Below, piece after piece: positions 10,333-20,287 of a DNA stretch of 64,000 nucleotides (position 1 is its first letter; the number at the start of each line of letters is the position of its first letter). The stretch is taken from NCBI GenBank assembly GCA_026929865.2, contig CM049410.1, positions 29,196,001 to 29,260,000 on the forward strand. The letters are read 5' to 3'. Under the pieces are notes generated by a model that saw nothing but the letters and a program-made list of their open reading frames with translations, did not search any database and was not told where the DNA came from. The translations under genes and the position numbers were made by a program. The stretch is from Hyperoplus lanceolatus (Eukaryota; Chordata; Actinopteri; Uranoscopiformes; Ammodytidae).

Positions 10333-10912
10333 TCACATTAGATTATTTTCATCCTTCACTTCGTCAACAGCAATTTTCAAGTCTTTCTCAATATTCTCAA
10401 TTGTATTGAGGTCTGGACTTTGACTGGGCCATTCTAACACATGACTATGCTTTGATTTAAACCATTTCATAGCAGATCTGGTTTTATGTTTAGGGTAGTT
10501 GTCCTGCTGGAAGGTGAACCTCCACCCCACTCTCAAGTCTGTTGCAGACTTTAACAGGTTTTCTGTCCTGTATTTGGCTCCATCCATCTTCCCATCAACT
10601 CTGAGCAGCTTCCCTGTCCCTGCTGAAGAAAAGCATCTCCACAGCATGATGCTGCCACCACCATGTTTCACTGTGGGGATGGTGTGTTCAGGGTGATGTG
10701 CAGTTTCCGCCACACATTGCATTTTGCATTCAGGCCAAAAACTTCACGTTTGGTCTCATCTGACTATGCATGGCTTTTGGCAAGGGTTGGAGGAAGGTGC
10801 TCTGCTCAGATGAGATCAAAATTAAGTTTTTTGGCCTTAATGCAAAATGCAATGTGTGGTGGAAAACCAACACTGCACATAACCCTATACACACCATCCC
10901 CACCATGTTGTT
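10333..10912 (-). pseudogene. Tc1-like transposase remnants, two fragments in inverted orientation
   Basis: The minus-strand frame 10722-10333 shows Tc1 transposase hallmarks: HGGGSIMLW, the second catalytic Asp in QQDNYPKH and [12 protein letters not shown], whose Glu fits the DD34E triad. Just upstream, the plus strand at about 10805-10906 encodes the overlapping SDE...FGLNAKCNVWW part of the same domain. Two fragments are therefore fused head to head. Both are interrupted and cannot give a working enzyme. They lie beyond the 3' end of NLR-1. Confidence 0.85.
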
Positions 10913-10934
10913 GGTAAGCAGAAAGATAAGTCAT

Positions 10935-11018
10935 TAGCCTACAATACAATATAATATAATATAATACAATACAATACAATACAATACAATACGATACGAT
11001 TTGATACGATACAATACA
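10935..11018. repeat. (ACAAT)n pentanucleotide microsatellite
   Basis: Imperfect pentanucleotide array (ataat, acaat and acgat units). Confidence 0.9.
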
Positions 11019-11053
11019 AAACATTAGCTGTGATCCTGTTCAGACTCTCCATC

Positions 11054-11577
11054 CTACAGATGACACAGAGACACTGAGGAACTAGGTACAAAGACTCCAA
11101 ACCCAGGATACAGAGGTTCAGTGAATGTGGTGTTGAAGGTGTGGAGGTGGATCAGTGAGTCAGAGGAGGCTCTGTAGAAGGACAGAGAGCCAGCAGGACA
11201 GTCCACATACACTGCTACTCTGTGAGAGAAAGAGGAGACGTGTATGGATCTGTTATTGTGCCAGACAGAGTAACCATGTTGATCAGAGCATAACAGACTC
11301 CAGGACTGATCATTCAGTCCAAACCTACAGTCTGTACCGCTTCCTTTCCTGCTGATTCCTCTGTAACTCACTGATATATTAACCAATCCGCTCCACTGGA
11401 CCTCCCAGAAACGGCGACCAGTCAGACCATTACTACACAGCACCTGAGGCCAGTCAAATCTCTCTGGATGATCAGGATATGGCTGCTTCTCCTCCACCCA
11501 TGCCACCTTCCTGTTGTTATCAGACAGTTTGAGCTCTCTGCTCACTGTGTTTGTGTCCAGTGTGAGTTCACAGGAAT
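11054..11577 (-). CDS. NLR-1 last exon: PRY-SPRY (B30.2) domain
   Basis: An exon of 524 nt with its acceptor at 11578-11580 and stop at 11054-11056. It encodes a complete PRY-SPRY domain: PRY-type start (CELTLDTNT), WVEEKQPYPDHPERFD, LTGRRFWEVQW, VSYRGISRKG, and the SPRY tail VAVYVDCPAGSLSFY. B30.2 domains act as ligand-binding modules in fish NLRs and TRIM proteins. It is closely related to the NLR-2 exon at 58252-58778. Its own frame is open, but it lies downstream of the frameshift in the large exon. Confidence 0.92.
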
Positions 11578-11677
11578 CTGATGGAGAGAAAAAGACACAA
11601 CACAGCAGCAGTTATTAATCCATCATCTGTTCATTGATTGACAGTTTGATGATTCTGAACATTATAAAGACACTTAC

Positions 11678-11724
11678 ACTTCCTCAGACCTGGTGTCAGC
11701 CATTGGACTCCAGCAGGCTCCACC
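11678..11724 (-). CDS. NLR-1 short linker exon before B30.2
   Basis: A 47-nt exon with tttcag before it and gtaagt after it; phase fits both neighbours. Its end (PGLRK) matches the 47-nt NLR-2 exon at 58070-58116. Confidence 0.85.
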
Positions 11725-11740
11725 CTGAAAGGAGAGAGAG

Positions 11741-11754
11741 GGGGGGGGGGGGGG
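11741..11754. repeat. Poly(G) run in NLR-1 intron
   Basis: Run of about 14 G on the plus strand close to the linker exon acceptor; prone to sequencing error. Confidence 0.85.
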
Positions 11755-11811
11755 GTCAGACCAGCATGTACATTGGGTCATTACAGCCCAAACCATTCCC
11801 TGCATAGCTAG

Positions 11812-11932
11812 CAGCTACAACCATGTGGCTAGCATAACAGCTACAAGCATGTGGCTAGCATAACAGCTACAACCATGTGGCTAGCATAACAGCTACAGCC
11901 ATGTGGCTAACATAACAGCTAGGACCATGTGG
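11812..11932. repeat. 26-bp minisatellite
   Basis: About 4.5 tandem copies of a 26-base unit containing catgtggctagcataacagc, with few substitutions, in an NLR-1 intron. Confidence 0.9.
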
Positions 11933-11989
11933 TAAAGACATGTTGATGTCTGTGATGTTAAACTACCAGTCTATAAACAGCAACAATAG

Positions 11990-14950
11990 TGGGCAGAGCT
12001 TTGAAACGTTTTCATCTCAGAGAGGTGAATCTTTTTATGACAGAGCAGAATTCATGAGGGTTGAGGGGGTGATGGAGGCTACAGCTCTTGGAGAAAAACT
12101 GTTCCTCATCCTTGAGGTGTGGGCCCGCAGGGTGTGCGGTACCTCTTCCCCGATGGTAGGGGAACTCACAAGGCACGTTTTATCTGTGCGTATTGACCTT
12201 GCCTTCCTCTTCAGGCGGTCACCCCCACAGAGTCCAGGTCTGGGAGCTCAGCTCCTATGATCTTTCTGGCCGACTTAACCACCCTGGCCAAGTCCCTCTT
12301 GCTCTCCGCTGTGCAGCCTGAATGCCACACACAGCAGCCCTGGCAGAGGATGCTCTCGATTGTACTCCTATAGAAGTTTATGAGCTGGTGTGTGGTTAGA
12401 CCAGCCTGTTTTAGCTTCCTTAGGAAGAAGAGCCTCTTCTGGGCCCTCTTCACAAGACTGGATATGTGAGTAGCCCATGTTAGGTCCTCAGTGATGAATG
12501 TCCCCAGGAATTTCACCCTCTCCACTTCTTCTCCATTGATTGTGAGTGGGGTCTGCATGGTCCTTTTGGATCTCCTAAAGTCCACAATGATTTCATGTGT
12601 TTTGGTGGTGTTTAGGACCAGGTTGTTATCCACACACCACTCTGCCATGTGTTGGACCTCCTGCCTGTAATGGGACTCATTGTTGTCAGTAATGAGCCCC
12701 ACCACAGTGGTGTCATCAGCGAACTTGATTAATTTGTTGGATGGATGGATGGGGATGCAGTCATGGGTGAAGAGGGTGTAGAGGGCTGGGATGAGTACAC
12801 ACCCCTGGGGCGCACCTGCTCAGGTTTATAGTTGAGGATGTCAGATCCCCTACTCTGACATTCTGCGGTCTGTTCATGAGGAAGTCTAGGACCCATGAGC
12901 AGAGGGAGGTGGGGAGACCGAGATGAATGAGTTTGAGGACCAGTTTATGGGGGATTGTGGAATTGAATGCGGAGTCCACAAAAAGCATGTCTCTTCTGTT
13001 CTTCGTTCAGCCGTGGGTACAGAAGGCGAGGTCAGCTCGACTCCCTTCCAAACAATTCAAAGCACTCGCGATTTCAAAAAAATATTGTATTTATTTTACA
13101 GCTCAAAAAAGAACAAAACTTTGTTCTAAATAAAGGAAAATATACTGGCAAACGAATAAATCATTGAAAGCAACGAGTGAACTAAAATAAGCGGTCGAAA
13201 GACTTTTTTAACCCACCGCCTCTTTCCCTTGACACTTAGCTTTTCATCAAAACAAAACAAACACCTGTCCTAAGTACCTGAGTGGTGCGTAAATCCCGCC
13301 CACAGTCCTCTTCAGGTATCAGAAAACAATACAAACATAAACAATAAACAAGTCAGATATCAGAGTGAACAGAAAATCAATAGCCTAATTAAAACCGCTG
13401 CGACAGAGCATTCTTACATATGTGTTCGGATGTTCCCGGTGGGACACGGCTGTGTGAAGTGCAATAGAGACAGCGTCCTCTGTTTGCTTTATAGGCAAAC
13501 TGGTGGCTGTCCAGGTCCACAGGGATGTGGTCTCTGATGTACGCCAGTATCATCCACTCAAAGCACTTCATTATTACTGGGGGGAGGGCGACTGGGCGGT
13601 AGTCATTGAGGCAGGTAATGGCAGATTGTTTGGGGATAGGGACGATGGTAGTGGACTTAAGGCAGGTGGGAACGACGGCTTGTTGCAGGGAGTCAATCCC
13701 TCTCAAGGTGGACCTCACCTGGTGGTGCTGAAGAGTGAGTGGCTGCTCCTCCTCTGCCTTTGTCACCTGACGCTCCACTGTCACCCCACTGTGCTGCTTG
13801 TCAAAGCAGGCGAAGTGTGGTCTTGTGTTTGTAGTCAGTTAGAGTTTTAATGCCTCTCCACATGCTCCTGGGGTCCTTATTTTCAAAGTGACCCTCAATG
13901 CGCTGTCTGTACTTGCCTTTCGCCTCTTTAATTCCCTTTTTTAGGTCTCGTCCGGCAGTACTATAGGCCAGCAAGCCTCACATTACAGTCAAACCAGGGT
14001 TTCTGGTTAGGGAACACCTTGGTGGTTTTGGTGCTCAGTACTGTCTCGGTGCACAGCTGAATGTAGTCCAGGACACTAGAGGTGTACTCCTCCAAGTTGG
14101 CTCCCTGCGAAAAAACCTCCCACACTGTGCTCTCAAAACAGTCCTGTAGTGATGTAACAGCTTCCTCACTCCATACCTGTACTGTCTTCACAGCTGGTTT
14201 GGTTCTACAGACAACTGGTTTATAAGATGTAATCAGTGTCAAGGAGATATGATCTGATAATCCGAGGTGTGGGGAGGGTACAGCTTTCTATGCTCTCTGT
14301 ATATTTGTATATACTTGGTCCAGTGTGTTTTTATCTCTGTTTGGAAAAGCATACATTTTTGTGGAGTTTTAGTAGTACTTTCTTGAGTTCTGCATGGTTA
14401 AAATCCCCTGCCACTATCAAGGCACCCTCTGGGTAATAAAGCTGCACAGTTCCTCTAAAGCTAGTTTGGTGTTCACTTGTGGTGGGATGTAAACAGCTAG
14501 GATGAGAGTTGCAGAAACATCCCTTGGCAAGTAAAACGGCCTGCATTTCACTGCTATATATTCCAGATCTGGGGAGCAGTGCTTCCCAATGAAATCTGTT
14601 GCTGTGCACCAGTCACTGTTTGCATAGATACAGACTCCTCCCCCTCTGGTCTTACCGGAAGCTGCAGTCCTGTCACCTCGATAGACCGTGTAGCCTGCTA
14701 GTTTGATAGCTTCGTCCGGGACCGAGTTATCTAGCCAAGTCTCCGTGATTACAGTCACGCAGTTGCCCATTTTGTTCGACGCAATCCTCAGCCTCATTTC
14801 GTCGATCTTGTTGACGAGTGACCGGCAGTTGGCAAGAAAGAGACTGGGAAGCGGTGGTCGGTGCGGGTTAGCTCGTAGCCTAGCGTGCAGTCCTCCCCTC
14901 TTGCCACACACACACACACACACACAGTGAACATACGATTCTGTTTTTTG
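11990..14950 (-). mobile_element. L2/CR1-like LINE, endonuclease plus reverse transcriptase, degenerate
   Basis: Minus-strand frames give, in order, an apurinic endonuclease (14923-14417: ANCRSLVNKIDE, TETWLD, RGGGVCIYAN), a linker (14242-13961), the N-terminal reverse transcriptase region (13784-13389: [12 protein letters not shown]), the polymerase region containing FSSAF-like and VLDFLMNRPQ motifs (12988-12761), and the end (12705-12211: LVLNTTKTHEIIVDFR, FLGTFITEDLTW). Frames are broken and the catalytic centre is damaged. An LTR is nested at 12988-13405. The LINE lies in an NLR-1 intron in the same orientation as the gene. Family placement is by motif recall only. Confidence 0.88.
12988..13405. 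mobile_element. Solo LTR nested in the LINE
   Basis: Starts TGTCTCTTCTG and ends GCTGCGACA. It interrupts the LINE exactly between the residues that continue across it (ICKNAL / MLFVD), with near-matching flanks (aagca left, gagca right). A relative at 50344-52226 has perfect ACCTT flanks, which confirms the family ends. Confidence 0.75.
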
Positions 14951-15201
14951 TTAACTTTATATAAACTCAAGGGCAAAAGGTTTGAGTGATAGGAAGCTAG
15001 ACAAGAGAGATGAAGAGAGACAAAGCGGCGAGCAAAATTAAGTGACGATTGAGTGGGGCGCGACACAGCTGCTGACGCTTTGCTTCTCTCTGTTTGTTTG
15101 TTGATTTTACACCGTTATTTGCGGTCTTTATGTTTGGTTTTTCGGACATCTTTGGATGGTGCAATATGACAAATTACATGTGCAACATATATTTTATTTT
15201 A
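14951..15201. other. Spacer, possible LINE 5' region
   Basis: Non-coding; may be LINE 5' UTR on the minus strand. A short CA tract is at 14907-14926. Confidence 0.35.
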
Positions 15202-15203
15202 TA

Positions 15204-16097
15204 CACTGCCCGGCCAAAAAAAGAGTTGCCACAAATAGGCAAGAGCCCACGATTGGTCAAAGACTGCAGTGAATATTATATGTTTCAGTTGGCAATATGT
15301 TATTTAACCCTTACTGATGCAGTGAATATCTTCTTATTTCTTAAACAGCAATGTCAGAAGACATACAGCTGTGGTTTTGGAAATCTAGCTCAGAGGGGTG
15401 AAATTATTGGCCTGCACAGAGAAAACTAGTAAGGAGAAGATGAAAATACTAAAATCGTGTTACAACCCTCCAACACATTATTAAAACCTGGATAGATAGT
15501 GGTGAACCATCATCTTTATGGAAGAAATGTGGTCGGAAAAAATCTTTAATGATCATGATGGGAGATCGCTTAAAAAAAATACAATGGTTTGAAATATTGA
15601 CAGAATCCCCGGGTATGTTTAATAGTAAAAGTAAGAGCATTTCCACATGTACAATGCAAAGAGAACATAAGGGATGTGGACTATGCAAATGTGTAACCTT
15701 AAGAAAACCACTTATCAGTAAGGCTTATCGGGATAAAATGCTTCAATTTGCCAGCGAGCATACAGATTGGACTCTGGAGCAATGGAAAAAGGTTGTGTGT
15801 TCTGATGAGACCAGATTGAGCCTGTTCTAGAGTGACGGGTGCATCAGGGTAAGAAGAGAGGTGGATGAAGTGATGCTCCCATCATGCCTAGTGTCTACTG
15901 TACAAGCCTGTGTGGCAGTGTACAGTAGGATCTGGGGTTGCTTCAGTTGGTCAGTTCTAGGTTCTAAGCAACCTTATTTATCAAGCCAATTAAAGCATAT
16001 CAACATGAGTTTGGGCAAATACAGTATGTGCTGTAATCAAAGTTAAAAATGCTTCAACAAGATATTTTATTTTGTGACTTTTTTTGCCGGGGCAGTG
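15204..16097 (+). mobile_element. Internally deleted Tc1-like transposon
   Basis: Ends are inverted repeats (cactgcccggcc... / ...gccggggcagtg) flanked by TA at 15202 and 16098. A plus-strand frame (15549-15830) retains a transposase segment: RKPLISKA, HTDWTLEQWKKVVCSDETR, containing a catalytic-region Asp. The remainder, including the C-terminal DxE part, is deleted; the length of 894 bases is about half of a full element. Confidence 0.9.
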
Positions 16098-16099
16098 TA

Positions 16100-16567
16100 T
16101 ATCATATAGTCCTACAGACACAGTAATAATCTTTACTTTTTATATAAAAGTCGTATATACATATTTTCATATACTGTATATATTATATTCCATACATCAT
16201 ATACTACTACTATACTACTTATATATTTGTTCACATATCGGCATGTATGAAATAAAAGTGAAAATGTAATTTATTAATTTTTTTGTGTGGTTTTGGAATC
16301 CATAATGTTCACACAGTAAGTCATAGTGAAATAAAAGATGTAGATACCAAACAGTGACATACTAAACATTTTGATGTGCCCTCTGTGTCATGGTCGACAG
16401 AACTTTGAGGTTAAAACATCTGGATAGACCTGCTATTTTTCACAACATTTGTATTTAGGTTGATGCCACCTCAATTAAAACTAAAATAATTTCATATAGT
16501 ATGTCAAAATGAACTAACATAAATCAGATTTTATATGGTCATCAATTGAACTGGTTGATAATCTGAC
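16100..16567. other. NLR-1 intron, nothing recognised
   Basis: AT-rich sequence without coding or repeat signal that I can name. Confidence 0.5.
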
Positions 16568-16738
16568 CTGAGAGTTTCCAGTTTACAGTGTGGACTCTGC
16601 AGTGCAGCAGACAGATGCTTCACTCCTGAATCCTGCAGGTCGTTGTTACTCAGGTCCAGCTCTCTCAGACTAGAGGAGGAGCTGAGAACTGAGGTCAGAG
16701 CTTCACAGCTTCTCTCTGAGAGGTTACAGCCACTCAGC
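16568..16738 (-). CDS. NLR-1 leucine-rich repeat exon
   Basis: A 171-nt (57-codon) phase-symmetric exon bounded by a ctccag acceptor and gtcaga donor. It encodes one ribonuclease-inhibitor-type repeat pair: [18 protein letters not shown], then [19 protein letters not shown]. It matches NLR-2 56480-56650. NLR-2 has a second LRR exon that is missing here; the LINE and Tc1 now occupy the region where it would be expected. Confidence 0.9.
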
Positions 16739-16829
16739 CTGGAGAGACAACAGAAAGGGAAAAATAAACATGTCTTCAACTTTATCTTCTTGTTAAAGGA
16801 TTATTTACAGATGAATAAATCCTACGTAC

Positions 16830-18586
16830 AGAGCTTTGTTGGAGGCTTTGACCACTGGCAGCAGCCTCAGAAGAGCCTCCTCTGAACCAGAGTATTTCTT
16901 CAGGTCAAACACGTCCAGATCTTCTCCTGATGAAAGTAAAATGAAGACCAGAGCGGACCACTGAGCAGGAGACAGTTCATCTGTGGAGAGACTTCCTGAA
17001 CTCAGGGACCGTTGGATCTCCTCCACTAGAGAACGATCGTTCAGTTCATTCAGACAGTGGAACAGATTGATGCTTTTCTCTGCAGAGGGAGAATCCTCTA
17101 TCTTCTTCTTGATGTACTGGACTGTTTCCTGATTGGTCTGTGAGCTACTTCCTGTCTGTGTCAGCAGACCTCTGAGGAGATTCTGATTGTTCGGCAGTGA
17201 AAGACCCAGGAGGAAGCGGAGGAACAAGTCCAGGTGTCCATTTGGACTCTGTAAGGCCTTGTCCACAGCACTCTGGTAGAACTGTGTCTCTGTAGATTCC
17301 TGGGATTCCAGAGTTGATGAATGTCAGATGGATATGAAGAGCAGCCAGAAACTCCTGAACGCTCAGATGGACGAAGCAGAACACCTTGTCCTGGTACAGT
17401 CCTCTCTCCTCTCTAAAGATCTGTGTGAACACTCCTGAATACACTGAGGCTTCTGTGATATCGATGCCACACTCTGTCAGGTCTGATTCATAGAAGATCA
17501 GGTTTCCTTTCTGCAGCTGCTCAAAAGCCAGTTTTCCCAGAGACTCGATCATCTTCCTGCTCTCTGGACTCCAGTGTGGATCGGTCTCAGCTCCTCCATC
17601 ATACTTGGTGTTCTTTAGTTTGGCCTGAACCACCAGGAAGTGGATGTACATCTCAGTCAGGGTCTTGGGAAGCTCTCCTCCCTCTCCAGTCTTCAACACA
17701 TTCTCCAGAACTGTAGCAGTGATCCAGCAGAAGACTGGGATGTGGCACATGATGTGGAGGCTTCGTGATTTCTTGATGTGGGAGATGATTCTGTTGGCCT
17801 GCTCCTTATCTCTGAATCTCTTCCTGAAGTACTCCTCCTTCTGTGGGTCAGTGAACCCTCTGACCTCTGTCACCATGCCAACACAGTCAGGAGGGATCTG
17901 ATTGGCTGCTGCAGGTCGTGTGGTTATCCAGAGGTGAGCAGAGGGAAGCAGTTTCCCCCTGATGAGGTTTGTCAGCAGCACATCCACTGAGGTGGACTCT
18001 GTAACATCAGTCAGGATCTCATTGGTGTGGAAGTCCAGAGGAAGTCGACACTCATCCAGACCATCAAAGATGAACACAACCTGGAACTCTTCAAAGTTGT
18101 AGATTCCTGCTGCTTTGGTTTCAGTGAAGAAGTGATGAACAAGTTCCACCAAGCTGAACTTTTTCTCTTTCAGCACATTCAGCTCTCTGAAAGTGAATGG
18201 AAATGTGAACTGTATGTCTTGGTTGGTTTTGTCTTCAGACCAGTCCAGAGTGAACTTCTGTGTTAAGACTGTTTTCCCAATGCCAGCCACTCCCTTTGTC
18301 ATCACTGTTCTGCTTGGTTCATCTCTTCCAGGTGAGGCTTTAAAGATGTCTTCTTGTCTGATGGTTGTTTCTGGTCTGTGTAGGTTCCTGGATGCTGTTT
18401 CAATCTGTCTGACCTCATGTTCATTGTTGACCTCTCCTGTCCCTCCCTCTGTGATGTAGAGCTCTGTGTAGATCTGATTCAGAAGGGTTGGGTTTCCTGC
18501 TTTAGCGATTCCCTCAAACACACACTGGAACTTCTTCTGCAGGTTGGACTTTAGTTCACACTGACAAACTTCAGCAGAATGACTTC
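16830..18586 (-). CDS. NLR-1 large FISNA-NACHT exon, frameshifted
   Basis: It begins after ttcattcag (acceptor at 18587-18589) and ends at a gtacgt donor. Reading 18586 to 17291 gives the FISNA region ([20 protein letters not shown]), Walker A GVAGIGKT, Walker [12 protein letters not shown], the sensor-like WITTRPAAA and the helical NACHT-associated part. Near 17291-17310 a net loss of 41 nt relative to NLR-2 shifts the frame, ending at 17145. The correct frame resumes from 17266 to 16830 ([16 protein letters not shown]). Elsewhere it is very close to the NLR-2 exon at 54128-55928. The NTPase core is intact, so a truncated NACHT-only product is conceivable. Confidence 0.92.
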
Positions 18587-19756
18587 CTGAATGAATACAC
18601 ACAAGAATGAATCAACAGTCGAAAACAGCACATATAATATCACTGAGGGCTTCATGATGAAAATATGAATGCACATACAGTATAAATATACAGAACAACA
18701 TATTACAAAACTATCAATAACCTCTGTATTTAAAAAACAAACATAATTACCACTAATATATTAAAGGCTATTGCATCACACATCACCCTCCCCCCCAGTC
18801 AACCACTACCTTAAAGGTGAAGTAAGCAGTTTATTTATGTTAATATAAGTGTTAAATCGCTCTTTATTCATACAGTGATCACTTACATAATGTGCACATT
18901 TCATAAAGCCGATCTCTCAGTCAGCTGCTCTGTATGTAATCGTCAAATAAACTTATTGGAGGATCCCAAAATTTGTATCCAATCACAAGAGAGAACGCTA
19001 CAAACCGACACCCGTCTCACTCATATAGTATATACACTCCATGGTCTCACTCATATATAGTATATACACTCCATGGTCTCACTGCCGGTGCACGCCAGAG
19101 CAACAGATGGGTGAATGTGTATGCGCCTACAATGGCAGAGCAGGTAAAAATCCTTCCCAATGTCTGTTTTGATGGTTTTATCATGTTTTATCACACTTAT
19201 GGATCTGAGACGATGCTAGATTACTCTCTGCTTGAAGACCGCAGTGCATTAATGTGGTGACGTAGGGACGAGCGAGGGGACTGCTAACTGCAGTCACTGA
19301 CAGGAAGTTAGCAAAAAGAACCATTCCACTTACTGCACCTTTAAATATCAGAAAAATAAACTAACATATTTCCTGAAATATAATGTCATGATGAAAATAT
19401 ATAAATAAAGACTTCCTGAATGAACACACATAAGAATGAATTAACAGTCGAAAACAGCACATATAATATCACTGATGGCTTCATGATGAAAATATGAACG
19501 CACATACAGTATAAATATTTGTATATATGTATTATGCCCTATTTAAAAAAAGCATTAGAAGGACATATTACAAAACTATCAATAACCTCTGTATTTAAAA
19601 AACAAACATGATTACCAATAATCTATTAAAGACTATTGCATCACAGATCACCCCCCCCCCCCAGCCAACCACCACCTTAACTAACACATTTCCTGAGGGA
19701 AACACTGAAATATAATATCAACGAGTGATTCATGATGGAAACATATAAATAAACAG
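18583..19756. repeat. Tandem duplication in the NLR-1 intron, including a splice acceptor
   Basis: Sequence from gacttcctgaatgaatacac (18581) recurs from about 19411. Unit 1 contains a transposon (18811-19344); unit 2 has the empty site (ccttaacta near 19674). Both units carry the ttcattcag-gaagtc acceptor context on the minus strand, so unit 2 holds a decoy copy of the large exon's acceptor with only about 6 exon bases behind it. Confidence 0.85.
18811..19344. mobile_element. TTAA-target DNA transposon, non-autonomous
   Basis: Inverted ends (ttaaaggtgaagtaagcag / ...ttactgcacctttaa) with TTAA on both sides. The unoccupied site is preserved in the second intron unit, which directly proves insertion and a TTAA target of the piggyBac/Kolobok kind. 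Interior has no transposase. Confidence 0.85.
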
Positions 19757-19843
19757 ATATAAACATTTCTCCCTCCATCTCTTGAGACTTCAGTAAATCT
19801 CCCATTTCCCCATCATGTTAAACCTTTAGAGGAATCCTCTTAC

Positions 19844-20045
19844 TGTTCCACAGAAGGTCAGCCAGCTCCTCCTGCTTCATTCTCCTCAGGAAGTCCAGTG
19901 TGATCTTCAGAAATGCCTCTCTGCTGCTGCTCTGCTCCTCATCCTCACTCTGACCCTCTAAGCAATCTGGGTAATCTGGACTCAGGACCTTCTGGATCTT
20001 CTTCAGCTCGTTCTTCACAAACGTGACGATGTTTTCCTCCAGCAG
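19844..20045 (-). CDS. NLR-1 exon upstream of FISNA
   Basis: A 202-nt exon; acceptor gttacag, donor gtaaga. It encodes LLEENIVTFVKNELKKIQ and then FLKITLDFLRRMKQEELAD, an amphipathic helical block typical of the exon just before FISNA in fish NLRC3-like genes. It matches NLR-2 53782-53986, one codon shorter. It may be a death-fold-like or linker module; I cannot assign a fold from sequence alone. Confidence 0.9.
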
Positions 20046-20287
20046 CTGTAACAGAATATTATATGAACGACACAATCAAACTAAAATCATGAATCAAACA
20101 TCAGGTCATGTTGGACTGACTGACAGTCCACTGGTCTAAACAATTAACCTTTATTTATACAGGCAAATCCCATTTAAGACTGGAAACTCTTTTTCAAGGG
20201 AGACCTGTTCTCACTTTGACATGTAGAGGACAGGGGATCGAACCACCTGTAGTTGAGGGTCGACCACCCACTTCACCTCAGCCGCCC

